A stretch of DNA of 64,000 bases from Phycisphaerae bacterium (GTDB taxonomy: Bacteria; Planctomycetota; Phycisphaerae; SM23-33), in NCBI GenBank assembly GCA_009783465.1, contig WRDM01000004.1:1-64000 (forward strand), in the 5' to 3' direction. The position numbers were made by a program, and so were the translations under genes. Positions 36,401 through 43,257 of the stretch are shown one piece after another. Each line of letters opens with the position of its first letter. Position 1 is the stretch's first letter. The notes under the pieces are model-generated. The model saw only the letters and a list, made by a program, of their open reading frames with translations, was not told where the DNA came from and ran no database searches.

Positions 36401-39400
36401 ATCCTCGGCCACCTGTTCCTGCCCGTCGCGGGCCTCGACAGCGTGACCAGCGCCTACCCGCCGTCGCTCTACGTCAGCGGCCGCGATATCGGCGACGAAT
36501 ACCGCTACATCCTCGAACGAAAATCCGCCGCCAAATTCCCCGGCAACATGCTCGCCCGCCCAGGCCTGCTGCTCAATCCCTGGGCCATCCGAAAAACCGA
36601 AACCGGCACACAACAAGCCCACGCCGGCAGCGAGTACGAAATGCAGGGCGAGAACCTCGCGCGCGGAGCGGGCGGAAGGATGTTTAGCAGCAGCGCCGGC
36701 GGCCGCCCCGGAACCATCCCGCCGCACGGCGGCAATCTCGACTTCCTCTCGCAGACCTCCGCCGTACTGGCCAGCCTGACGCCCGACGAAAACGGCCTCG
36801 TCACCGTCAAGCGGGCCAACCTCGGTGCCCATCAGCAGATCCACGTCCTCGCCGTCGACACCGAATCGTCCGTCTATCGCGAGTTGGCCCTGCCCGAGCA
36901 GAAAATGCCCTTCCTCGACCTCCGCCTCATGAAGGAAGCGCTCCCCGCCGACAAACATTTCACCGAACGAAAACAGATCACCCCGCTACAGGCCGGCGGA
37001 CAACTCGTCATCAACGACATCGGCGCCAGCCGAGTCGAAACCTTCGACTCCCTCGAATCCGTCTACCGGCTCTACTCCGCGCTCACCAACAACCCGACGC
37101 TCGCGGAGTTCAACTTCATCCTCGCCTGGCCGGGCCTGAACGACGAACAAAAACGCGAAAAATGGTCCCGATACGCCTGCCACGAACTGGCCTTCTTCCT
37201 CTACCACAAAGACCGCCCGTTCTTCGACACGGTGATCCTGCCCTATCTCAAAAACAAAAAAGACAAAACCTTCATGGATCACTACCTGCTAGGCAACGAC
37301 CAGCAGTTGAAAACATTCACCGACCCGTGGGCATACCGCCGACTCAACGCCGCCGAACGCGTCCTGCTCGCCCAACGACTCGCCGACGAATCCGCCCGGA
37401 CCGCCCGGCACGTCGAGGACGTCTTCAATCTCACCCCGCCCAACGTCGAACGGTTCAACTTCCTCTACAACACCGCCCTGCTCTCAGGCGGACTCGACCG
37501 CGGCCCAAGGTTCGGCCTGCGTATACAAGATGGCCAAAGCGCACGGGAACTCCGAACGAACCTCGAATACGCCGCCGCGGACGCGGACGGTGAGAGATCG
37601 TACGGGTACGATGCCGATGAGGATTCGCCCATGCTCGACGCCTCCCAGGCCCCCGCGCCGATGATAGCGGAAAACGCCAAGAGCGCAGCCGCAACCCCAC
37701 GCGCCGCCACAGCACAGGCGGACAAGGCCGACCGGGCCGCCACAACGCTGCCAGGAACGACACTCCGTAGAACAGAACGACAACCAAACGATCTGATCGC
37801 CCGCGTCCCCAATTTCGCCGGCGCCGAACTCGAACTCGGGGAACGCGTGGAGGCCATGCGCCAACGTCGCGAAGCCACCCGGCAGTTCTATCGCAAACTC
37901 GAAGCCACCGAGGAACTCGTCGAAAACAACTACTACCGCCTGCCCATCGGGCATCAAAACGAGTCCCTGATCCCGGTCAACGGATTCTGGCTGGATTACG
38001 CCAAGTATACCGATAGCAACGCCCGGCGGCTGGGCAGAGCGACCAACTTCCTCTCGCCAAACTTCATCCACGCCGCGAACACCTTCTCCGAAATGATGCT
38101 CGCCCTGGCCGTGCTCGACCTGCCCTTTGCCGCCGAAAAACACGACATGGCCATCGACGACGCAAAGCTCACCCTCAAGGCCGCCTCGCCGATGATCGTC
38201 TTCCACAAGGAAACCAAACCCGCCGCCGACGGCCAGCGGGGAGCCATCCTCGTCGGGCAAAACTACTTCCGCCAGGACGACCGCCATCGCGACGAGGGCA
38301 ACGAACGATTCGACAAATACGTCACCGACGAATTCCTCATCGGCGTCGTGTACGGCTGTCAGGTCGTCGTCACCAACCCCACCAGCACGCCGCGAAAACT
38401 CGACGTCCTCGTCCAGATCCCCCAGGGCGCCCTGCCGGTGGACAACACCCTCGCCACCAAGAGCATCCACGTCCAACTCGCGCCCTACGCGACGCAGACG
38501 CTCGAATACTTCTTCTATTGGCCAAAAACCGGCCAATTCACAGGCCTGCCCGTCCAGGTCAGCAAAGATGAACAACTCGTCGGCTTCGCCGAGCCGATGA
38601 CGTTCAAGGTCGTCCGCGAACTGACGCAGATCGACCGCACGAGTTGGGAATACGTCAGCCAGCACGGCTCCGGCGACGACGTGCTCGCGTTCCTCAAGGA
38701 CAACAACGTCGAACGGCTGAACCTGTACCTCATCGCCTGGCGGATGGCCGACGCGAAATTCTTCGGCCAAACCCTCGCCCTGCTTCGCGACCGGCACATG
38801 TACGAAAACACGCTGTGGTCCTACGGCATCAAGCACAACGACGTGCCCGCCGTCCGCGAATTCCTGCTGCATCAAGACCACTTCGTCTATCAGTGTGGCC
38901 TGTGGCTGAGCAGCCCGTTGCTGAGCATCGACCCCGTGACCCGGACGTGGTACCAGCACATGGAATACGCCCCGGTGGTCAACGCGCGGGCGCACCAGCT
39001 CGGCAAAACGCGAACCATCGTCAACGAACGGATTTTCCAGCAATATTCCGCCCTGCTGGAGGTGCTGAAATTCAAGCCCGCCCTCAACGACGAGGATCGA
39101 TTGGCCGTCACGTACTACCTGCTGCTCCAGGACCGCGTGGAAGAAGGCTTGGCGTGTCTGAAATCGGTGGACGCAGCCAAGCTCGCCGAGCGGTTGCAGT
39201 ACGATTACCTCCAGGCCTACGCGGGGTTCTATACGGAAGATCTCGCCGCCAGCCGCGAGTTGACGACCGCGTACAAGGACTACCCGGTCGACCGCTGGCG
39301 GAAACTGTTCGAGGCCGTGGGTGTGCAACTGGACGAACTCGACGGCGCCGCCGCCGGTGTGGTGGATGAGCAGAGCCGCGACCAGGCAATGGGCAAACTC

Positions 39401-40015
39401 GCCGCCACCGAGCCGGGACTGGAATTCACCGTCGAGGGCGGCAAGGTGAAGATGACGTATCAGAACCTCGGCAACGCTTCCGTTCGCGTAAACTATTACC
39501 TGATGGACGTGGAACTGCTCTTCAGCAAGAATCCGTTCGTCGAGCAAAGCGGCGCAACGAGCTTCGCGTATGTCCAGCCGAACGCGACGGCGGATCTGAA
39601 GTTGCCGGACTTCAAGGCCCATGTCGCCGAACCCGCCGTCAAAACGTTCACGTTCGACCTGCCTAAAGAGATGGCCGGGCGTAACGTGATGATCGAAATC
39701 ACCGCCGGGGCGGTCAAGCGACAGCAGGCGTACTACGCCAACACGATGGTCGTGACGATGCTCGAAAACTACGGCCAGGTGAAAGTCGCCGACGACAAAG
39801 GCAAGGCCCTGGCCAAAGCGTACGTGAAGGTCTACGCCCGCATGAAAACCGGCCAGGTGCGGTTCTACAAGGACGGCTACACCGACCTGCGAGGCCGCTT
39901 CGACTACGCCTCGCTCAACACCGACGACCTCGACAACGTCGAACGATTCTCCATCCTGGTCGTCAGCCCCGATAACGGCGCGCTCGTCCGCTCCGCCGCG
40001 CCGCCGAAACAATAG
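33461..40015 (+). CDS. Giant secreted protein with alpha-2-macroglobulin-like beta domains
   Basis: The ATG at 33461 follows AAGGAAG and starts a signal peptide (MHRRMTVLAASLILAILASA...ALA). The 2184-residue protein has a helical N-terminal third. A series of MG-like beta domains follows from about residue 440 (LFFRPDEPVTLTVATKNV, SRALIQKGNLFLTDRV, VADASVFVSGQLYSADTDG). A low-complexity Ala/Thr linker lies near 1400-1450, then a late beta domain (ATKSIHVQLAPYATQTLEYF, about 1665) and a C-terminal carboxypeptidase-regulatory-like fold near 2106. No CxEQ thioester is seen. Domain build recalls bacterial alpha-2-macroglobulins that trap proteases, but the length and the missing thioester argue for a different, perhaps envelope-structural, role. 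Confidence 0.8.
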   Translation: MHRRMTVLAASLILAILASAHRSALAGDIGFVEDFSLAPNRDAALKTLIPGSEDFYYFHCLHYQNSGQLDKVDPTFKTWAARYAPRGEGQYNDRMWQIKHRQALLQYEQQPQVSLEYLRARLNVHFNHQRQAEVDAANANLPSTLDDNTFDLKRLMEQNLGNRTDTGRFESLGLELLAADPKLLADNTTLRHSLLTRLTRPDYPGLVKLVSLGMNDDLDNTSNFGNVAIHYQLTRAQFDELLKLHPRLIHDNNFVNAYLSKLRPGDDVDMNQDLAARKAYLEGLWEFTKPLAPAFNSLKANVLHSLLDFNRRQNAWNQALFIEYLKLPRQCRYIEPRYFKDAIDNSARRSIIADLNANFGQFIVAPPVGNDEPLVRDYLLHFLAGAENYNAFDPYVESNYLRAAFAEANLLAGKGDPEKWFGMMAPEQVQALKERVDVDLALANKLFFRPDEPVTLTVATKNVKELIVKVYTINTMNYYRATMMPISTDIDLDGLVANVERTETFNDAPIRRVERTLELPEIAGRGVFIVELIGNGKSSRALIQKGNLFLTDRVSAAGQVLTIWNESNEKVADASVFVSGQLYSADTDGHVTVPFTAQGGNQPIILHAAGLARLAYYRAIPEQYAFRAGIYIDRESLLRRRDAQVIVRPSLQIAGTPVSVHLLENVHLEIATTDREGVRSVKRVNDLTLFDDKETAVSFRVPDNILDVTCTLRAQIKSMATRQPIDLTATQSFPINQIDTTAHTQDLHLMHVDGDYMIELLGKTGEIQPNQAVRVTFKHRFFTQTIHATLKTDANGRIHLGKLPRVDLLRADAPQGFHRTWTLPRDQRAGHDVVHGQSMHRAEHGQALGVVFVPYLGQADKVTPENFSLLETRGGTFVVDRTAELALTGDGYLTTEGLAAGDYSLRLKETGQEITIRLAAGPVVEGYVMGATRKLEFNRHVPLNIVDVSADNDTVTIQLGGVTEFTRVHLVATRYQPNFSILGHLFLPVAGLDSVTSAYPPSLYVSGRDIGDEYRYILERKSAAKFPGNMLARPGLLLNPWAIRKTETGTQQAHAGSEYEMQGENLARGAGGRMFSSSAGGRPGTIPPHGGNLDFLSQTSAVLASLTPDENGLVTVKRANLGAHQQIHVLAVDTESSVYRELALPEQKMPFLDLRLMKEALPADKHFTERKQITPLQAGGQLVINDIGASRVETFDSLESVYRLYSALTNNPTLAEFNFILAWPGLNDEQKREKWSRYACHELAFFLYHKDRPFFDTVILPYLKNKKDKTFMDHYLLGNDQQLKTFTDPWAYRRLNAAERVLLAQRLADESARTARHVEDVFNLTPPNVERFNFLYNTALLSGGLDRGPRFGLRIQDGQSARELRTNLEYAAADADGERSYGYDADEDSPMLDASQAPAPMIAENAKSAAATPRAATAQADKADRAATTLPGTTLRRTERQPNDLIARVPNFAGAELELGERVEAMRQRREATRQFYRKLEATEELVENNYYRLPIGHQNESLIPVNGFWLDYAKYTDSNARRLGRATNFLSPNFIHAANTFSEMMLALAVLDLPFAAEKHDMAIDDAKLTLKAASPMIVFHKETKPAADGQRGAILVGQNYFRQDDRHRDEGNERFDKYVTDEFLIGVVYGCQVVVTNPTSTPRKLDVLVQIPQGALPVDNTLATKSIHVQLAPYATQTLEYFFYWPKTGQFTGLPVQVSKDEQLVGFAEPMTFKVVRELTQIDRTSWEYVSQHGSGDDVLAFLKDNNVERLNLYLIAWRMADAKFFGQTLALLRDRHMYENTLWSYGIKHNDVPAVREFLLHQDHFVYQCGLWLSSPLLSIDPVTRTWYQHMEYAPVVNARAHQLGKTRTIVNERIFQQYSALLEVLKFKPALNDEDRLAVTYYLLLQDRVEEGLACLKSVDAAKLAERLQYDYLQAYAGFYTEDLAASRELTTAYKDYPVDRWRKLFEAVGVQLDELDGAAAGVVDEQSRDQAMGKLAATEPGLEFTVEGGKVKMTYQNLGNASVRVNYYLMDVELLFSKNPFVEQSGATSFAYVQPNATADLKLPDFKAHVAEPAVKTFTFDLPKEMAGRNVMIEITAGAVKRQQAYYANTMVVTMLENYGQVKVADDKGKALAKAYVKVYARMKTGQVRFYKDGYTDLRGRFDYASLNTDDLDNVERFSILVVSPDNGALVRSAAPPKQ

Positions 40016-40036
40016 TTTCACAATAACGTTTTCATC

Positions 40037-40120
40037 GGCTTGCCGTTTTGTGCTGTAGAATGTCATGTACTGCAAAATGTTCTGTAGTTCATAACATCCG
40101 ACAGCGCAAAACGGCAAACC
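40037..40120. repeat. Family B hairpin
   Basis: GGCTTGCCGTTTTGTGCTGT at 40037 pairs with ACAGCGCAAAACGGCAAACC ending at 40120. It separates two convergent genes and may terminate both. Confidence 0.8.
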
Positions 40121-40121
40121 A

Positions 40122-41234
40122 TTAATCCCCGCGGCAAAGATTCGCGGCGATTTCTTTCAACCGTTTTATCGAATGCGACAAGAACTGTTTGTACGCGGAA
40201 CAAAAATAGTTATTCGATTTCCCAGCCCCGTCCACGATCCGATTGCGCCGACATCCGCCGCGGCATAATCGGAAAAACTCACACGCCTTGCACCGATCAG
40301 GCCACCCGCGCGACGCATCCACGAACCGCGCGGAATTCCCATGCAAACCAAGGATCCCATCCGTCAGAATCGAACCCAGGCGGCACTCATCCAAAACATA
40401 AAAATCACAGGGATACACCGAGCCATCCGCTTCGATCACATACTGATTCTGGCACGTCCCCCGCATATCGCACGATTCCGTCGCGACTCCCACCATGTGC
40501 GCCAGATAATTCTCGAACATTCGTATGTACGGCTGCTGCTGTTTACACCAATCGTCATACCACAGATCGAACAGCTCGCGCAAAAACAGGCCATAATCTT
40601 CAGGCGTGAGCGAAAACGCTTGGCCGCCCGGTTCTTCTCCCAATGGATCAAGACACGGAATAAACTGTAGATAACGAAACCCGCGTTCTTTGTAAAAATG
40701 ATATATACGGTTAATATCCCGCGCGGTTTGGCGATTGACCACTGTGAGAATGTTATAGTCAACGTTCAACCGGTCGAACAGCCCGGCCGTGGCCATCACC
40801 CGGCCAAACGTGCCCTCCCCTGCCACGTTTACACGGTTGATATTATGATGTTCCTCCAACCCATCCAACGACAGGCCGACCAAAAACTTATGATTGGCGA
40901 AAAACGTCGCCCATGGTTCCGTAACCGCATACCCATTTGTCTGAATGGTGTTCTGAATCTGAACATCATGGACATTATATTGTTTCTGCAAGTGAATAAC
41001 CGACTCGAAAAATTCCAGCCCCGCAAGCGTCGGTTCACCGCCCTGAAAACCGAACGTGCATTGGCCGTGGGCGAACGCGAGAACTTTTTCCGTCAGAACG
41101 TCCAGCGTTTCGTGGCTCATCACGCCGAAACTCGCCTGGTCCCGCTTGGCCATCTCGTCGCAATAAAAACAATACCGGCACCGCAGATTGCACAGGCCGG
41201 AGGCGGGTTTGATTAATACGCTGATTGGAGGCAT
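40122..41234 (-). CDS. Anaerobic sulfatase-maturase-like radical SAM/SPASM enzyme
   Basis: The 370-residue protein has the anSME signature: the N-terminal SVLIKPASGLCNLRCRYCFY with the CxxxCxxC cluster, TFGFQGGEPTLAGLEFF, LVGLSLDGLEEHHN, CLDPLGEEPG, and a C-terminal SPASM block (CDMRGTCQNQYVIEADGSVY, CKACEFFRLCRGGCRRNR). Such enzymes oxidise a Cys or Ser of sulfatases to formylglycine. No sulfatase is in the window. The gene is visibly less GC-rich than its neighbours, which suggests later acquisition, and the upstream region is poor in ribosome-binding sequence. It is flanked by family B and I repeats. Confidence 0.9.
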   Translation of the reverse strand: MPPISVLIKPASGLCNLRCRYCFYCDEMAKRDQASFGVMSHETLDVLTEKVLAFAHGQCTFGFQGGEPTLAGLEFFESVIHLQKQYNVHDVQIQNTIQTNGYAVTEPWATFFANHKFLVGLSLDGLEEHHNINRVNVAGEGTFGRVMATAGLFDRLNVDYNILTVVNRQTARDINRIYHFYKERGFRYLQFIPCLDPLGEEPGGQAFSLTPEDYGLFLRELFDLWYDDWCKQQQPYIRMFENYLAHMVGVATESCDMRGTCQNQYVIEADGSVYPCDFYVLDECRLGSILTDGILGLHGNSARFVDASRGWPDRCKACEFFRLCRGGCRRNRIVDGAGKSNNYFCSAYKQFLSHSIKRLKEIAANLCRGD

Positions 41235-41257
41235 GATCGTCGCCCAATATATATACC

Positions 41258-41386
41258 TGTCCGACTTCGCGAAGACCGAGCGGGATTACGCGGATTAACG
41301 GATTAAGGATTTTTCGCTCTGTACGACAATCCTTTTAATCCTTACATCCGTGTAATCCCGCTCGGTCTTCGCGAAGTCGGATCATA
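41258..41386. repeat. Family I inverted repeat
   Basis: TCCGACTTCGCGAAGACCGA and TCGGTCTTCGCGAAGTCGGA are the outer arms. The inner parts are near-tandem GGATTAA/TTAATCC units. Confidence 0.85.
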
Positions 41387-41387
41387 T

Positions 41388-41434
41388 AACGTTTTGCCTT
41401 ACATAACATTCCACATCGCAAAACGGAAAGCCCT
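41388..41434. repeat. Family B palindrome, degenerate copy
   Basis: ATAACGTTTTGCCTTACATA and CATCGCAAAACGGAAAGCCC resemble family B arms with the middle lost. Confidence 0.45.
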
Positions 41435-41450
41435 ATCGACGATCTGTCGC

Positions 41451-42404
41451 TTACAGTCCCGCCGCCTTGATGATGTCGGGGACGCAATGGTCCCAGCCGA
41501 GGGTCATCAGGTGGGCGCCCTGACACATGTCTTTCATTTCGCGGACCAGTTGGCCACAAATGTCGATGGAGATTTTCTGGCGGTCTTCCTTGGAGGCGTC
41601 GGTGAGTTTTTTGAGGATCCAGTCGGGCACTTTCACACCGGGGACGGAGGTGTTCATGTATTTGCCCATGCCGGCGGTTTTGAGCTGCACGATACCCACG
41701 AGCACCGGCACGTTGATGCCGCGTTTGCGGATTTCGGTCATGAATTTCTCGAACGCGGCGGGTTCGTAGACGGCCTGCGTCTGCACGTACTGGGCGCCGG
41801 CGGCGACTTTCATTTGCAGCTTGAGGATTTGCGGTTCGACTTCGTCGGCACAGGGCGTGACGCAGCAGCCTTTGAAGAATTTCGGCGAGCCTTCGAGGAC
41901 GTTGGCGTTGCCCTTGGCGTCGAGGCCCATGTCGCTGCCGTTTTCGAGCGTGGTCATGGCGCGAAGCAGGCCGACGCTGTCGAGGTCGAAGACGGGCTTG
42001 GCATCGGCGTGGTCGCCCATCGCGACGTGGTCGCCCGTCAGGGCCAGCACGTTGCGGATGCCCAGGCACCAGGCGGACAGCAAGTCGCTCTGGAGGGCAA
42101 GGCGGTTGCGGTCGCGCGTGACCATCTGGAAAATCGGTTCAATGCCGCGGTCGACGAGCATGTGGCTGATCGCCATCGAGCCGGTCCGCATGACGGCGGT
42201 TTGAATGTCCGTCACGTTCACCGCGACGACGGTGTGTTTGAGGTATTCCTCGGCTTCGTGAAGGCATTTTTCGATACTCGTGCCCTTGGGCGGGCCGATC
42301 TCGCCGGAGACGACGAAATGGCCGGCCTGGAATTCGCGTTGCAGGCGGCTGACGGGTTCATTCGGATTCACAGGGGTATTTTCATTCAAGGCGGTTGTGG
42401 TCAT
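41451..42404 (-). CDS. metF: Methylenetetrahydrofolate reductase, large subunit
   Basis: The 317-residue protein has the MetF TIM-barrel pattern: FVVSGEIGPPKGTSIEK at the N-terminus, VTDIQTAVMRTGSMAIS, PIFQMVTRDRNRLALQSDLL, NVLALTGDH, and AAGAQYVQTQAVYEPAAFEK with VPVLVGIVQLKTAGM. It reduces 5,10-methylene-THF to 5-methyl-THF. Its ATG at 42404 overlaps the metV stop by 4 bases, so it is coupled to that gene. Together with metV and the upstream flavoprotein this is the layout of the methyl-branch reductase of acetogen-type C1 metabolism, though other Wood-Ljungdahl genes are not in the window. Confidence 0.93.
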   Translation of the reverse strand: MTTTALNENTPVNPNEPVSRLQREFQAGHFVVSGEIGPPKGTSIEKCLHEAEEYLKHTVVAVNVTDIQTAVMRTGSMAISHMLVDRGIEPIFQMVTRDRNRLALQSDLLSAWCLGIRNVLALTGDHVAMGDHADAKPVFDLDSVGLLRAMTTLENGSDMGLDAKGNANVLEGSPKFFKGCCVTPCADEVEPQILKLQMKVAAGAQYVQTQAVYEPAAFEKFMTEIRKRGINVPVLVGIVQLKTAGMGKYMNTSVPGVKVPDWILKKLTDASKEDRQKISIDICGQLVREMKDMCQGAHLMTLGWDHCVPDIIKAAGL

Positions 42405-43093
42405 TTGGAGAATTCCTCGGTTTCCATCAGTTCTTTGTGGGTCAATCGGCGGGCGCCTTTGCCGTTGCGGTCCTTGGACCACTTTTTGGCGGGGCGAACT
42501 TTGGTGTACAGTTCCAGTTTGCCGGCGGCTTGGAGCTTCTTGAAGATGAGATACCAGCCGCAATCCATGTCCTTGGACACTTCACATTTTCCGGTTTTGG
42601 TTCCGCCGCACGTGCCGTTGGTCAGGCCTTTGGAGCAGCGGACGATGGGGCAGATGCCGCCGGTTTCGGCGAGCAGGCAGTCGCCGCATCCGCCGCAGTA
42701 TTCCTGCCAGACGCCCTTGGCGGTGCTGGCGTCGTAGGAAGTCGTGTTGAGGCCCGGCAGGACGGTCGCCTGAGGGGCCAGTTCGCTCATGAATCCCACG
42801 CCCACGCCGCAGGCGATGGAGAGCACGGCGTCGTACTGGTCGAGCGGTTTCTTCAACATCGCGGCGAATTCGCGGTCGCACTGACGGGTGATGCAGTCGA
42901 CGTCGAACTGCACGTCGGCTCGTCCCGCCGCGGCGGCGGCAAGCTTCAGTTGGCTGGCGAGCAGGTCGGCCTGTTTCTCGCCGCCCGAGACGCACACCGT
43001 CACGCACCCGCCACAGGCCAACACCAGCACCCGCTTGTACGGCGCCAGCATGGCGAGGATTTCTTCCATCGGTTTACGGTCTGCTACGATCAT
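42401..43093 (-). CDS. metV: Methylenetetrahydrofolate reductase small (MetV-type, iron-sulfur) subunit
   Basis: The 230-residue protein is Cys-rich: ACGGCVTVCVSGGEKQA near the N-terminus, CITRQC, and a C-terminal block GVWQEYCGGCGDCLLAETGG with CPIVRCSKGLTNGTCGG and CGWYLIFKKLQ. This is the MetV type that partners MetF and carries Fe-S and zinc sites, passing electrons from a separate donor. The ATG at 43093 is fixed by AAGGAG seven bases upstream. It sits between the flavoprotein and metF, overlapping metF. Confidence 0.9.
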   Translation of the reverse strand: MIVADRKPMEEILAMLAPYKRVLVLACGGCVTVCVSGGEKQADLLASQLKLAAAAAGRADVQFDVDCITRQCDREFAAMLKKPLDQYDAVLSIACGVGVGFMSELAPQATVLPGLNTTSYDASTAKGVWQEYCGGCGDCLLAETGGICPIVRCSKGLTNGTCGGTKTGKCEVSKDMDCGWYLIFKKLQAAGKLELYTKVRPAKKWSKDRNGKGARRLTHKELMETEEFSK

Positions 43094-43175
43094 TCTTTTC
43101 TCCTTCAGAACACACTGCCCCGCCGGTTTCACGGCGTTAGACGACAATCAATATTTTGTTACAAGGAACCGTTTT

Positions 43176-43257
43176 CGTTGATTCGTTAACTCGTTGATTC
43201 GTTAATTGGTCAGTCGTTTTCCGAGTTAACGTATTAACGTATCAACGAATTCATACA
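43176..43257. repeat. Family J repeat at a gene end
   Basis: CGTTGATTCGTTAACTCGTT and CGAGTTAACGTATTAACGTA are inverted runs of 8-base units. They supply the last residues (NSLIR) and stop of the flavoprotein gene. Confidence 0.75.

Noticed and set aside
34235-36958. Minus-strand frame of 907 codons opposite the giant secreted protein gene
   Set aside because: It is Val/Gly/Asp-rich antisense of a GC-rich gene, has no domain, and the plus strand has a signal peptide, ribosome-binding site and MG-like domains.
33461-40015. Functional thioester alpha-2-macroglobulin
   Set aside because: No CxEQ motif found in the protein.
37484-40117. Minus-strand frame of 877 codons opposite the same gene
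   Set aside because: It begins in a family B repeat and shows only antisense composition.
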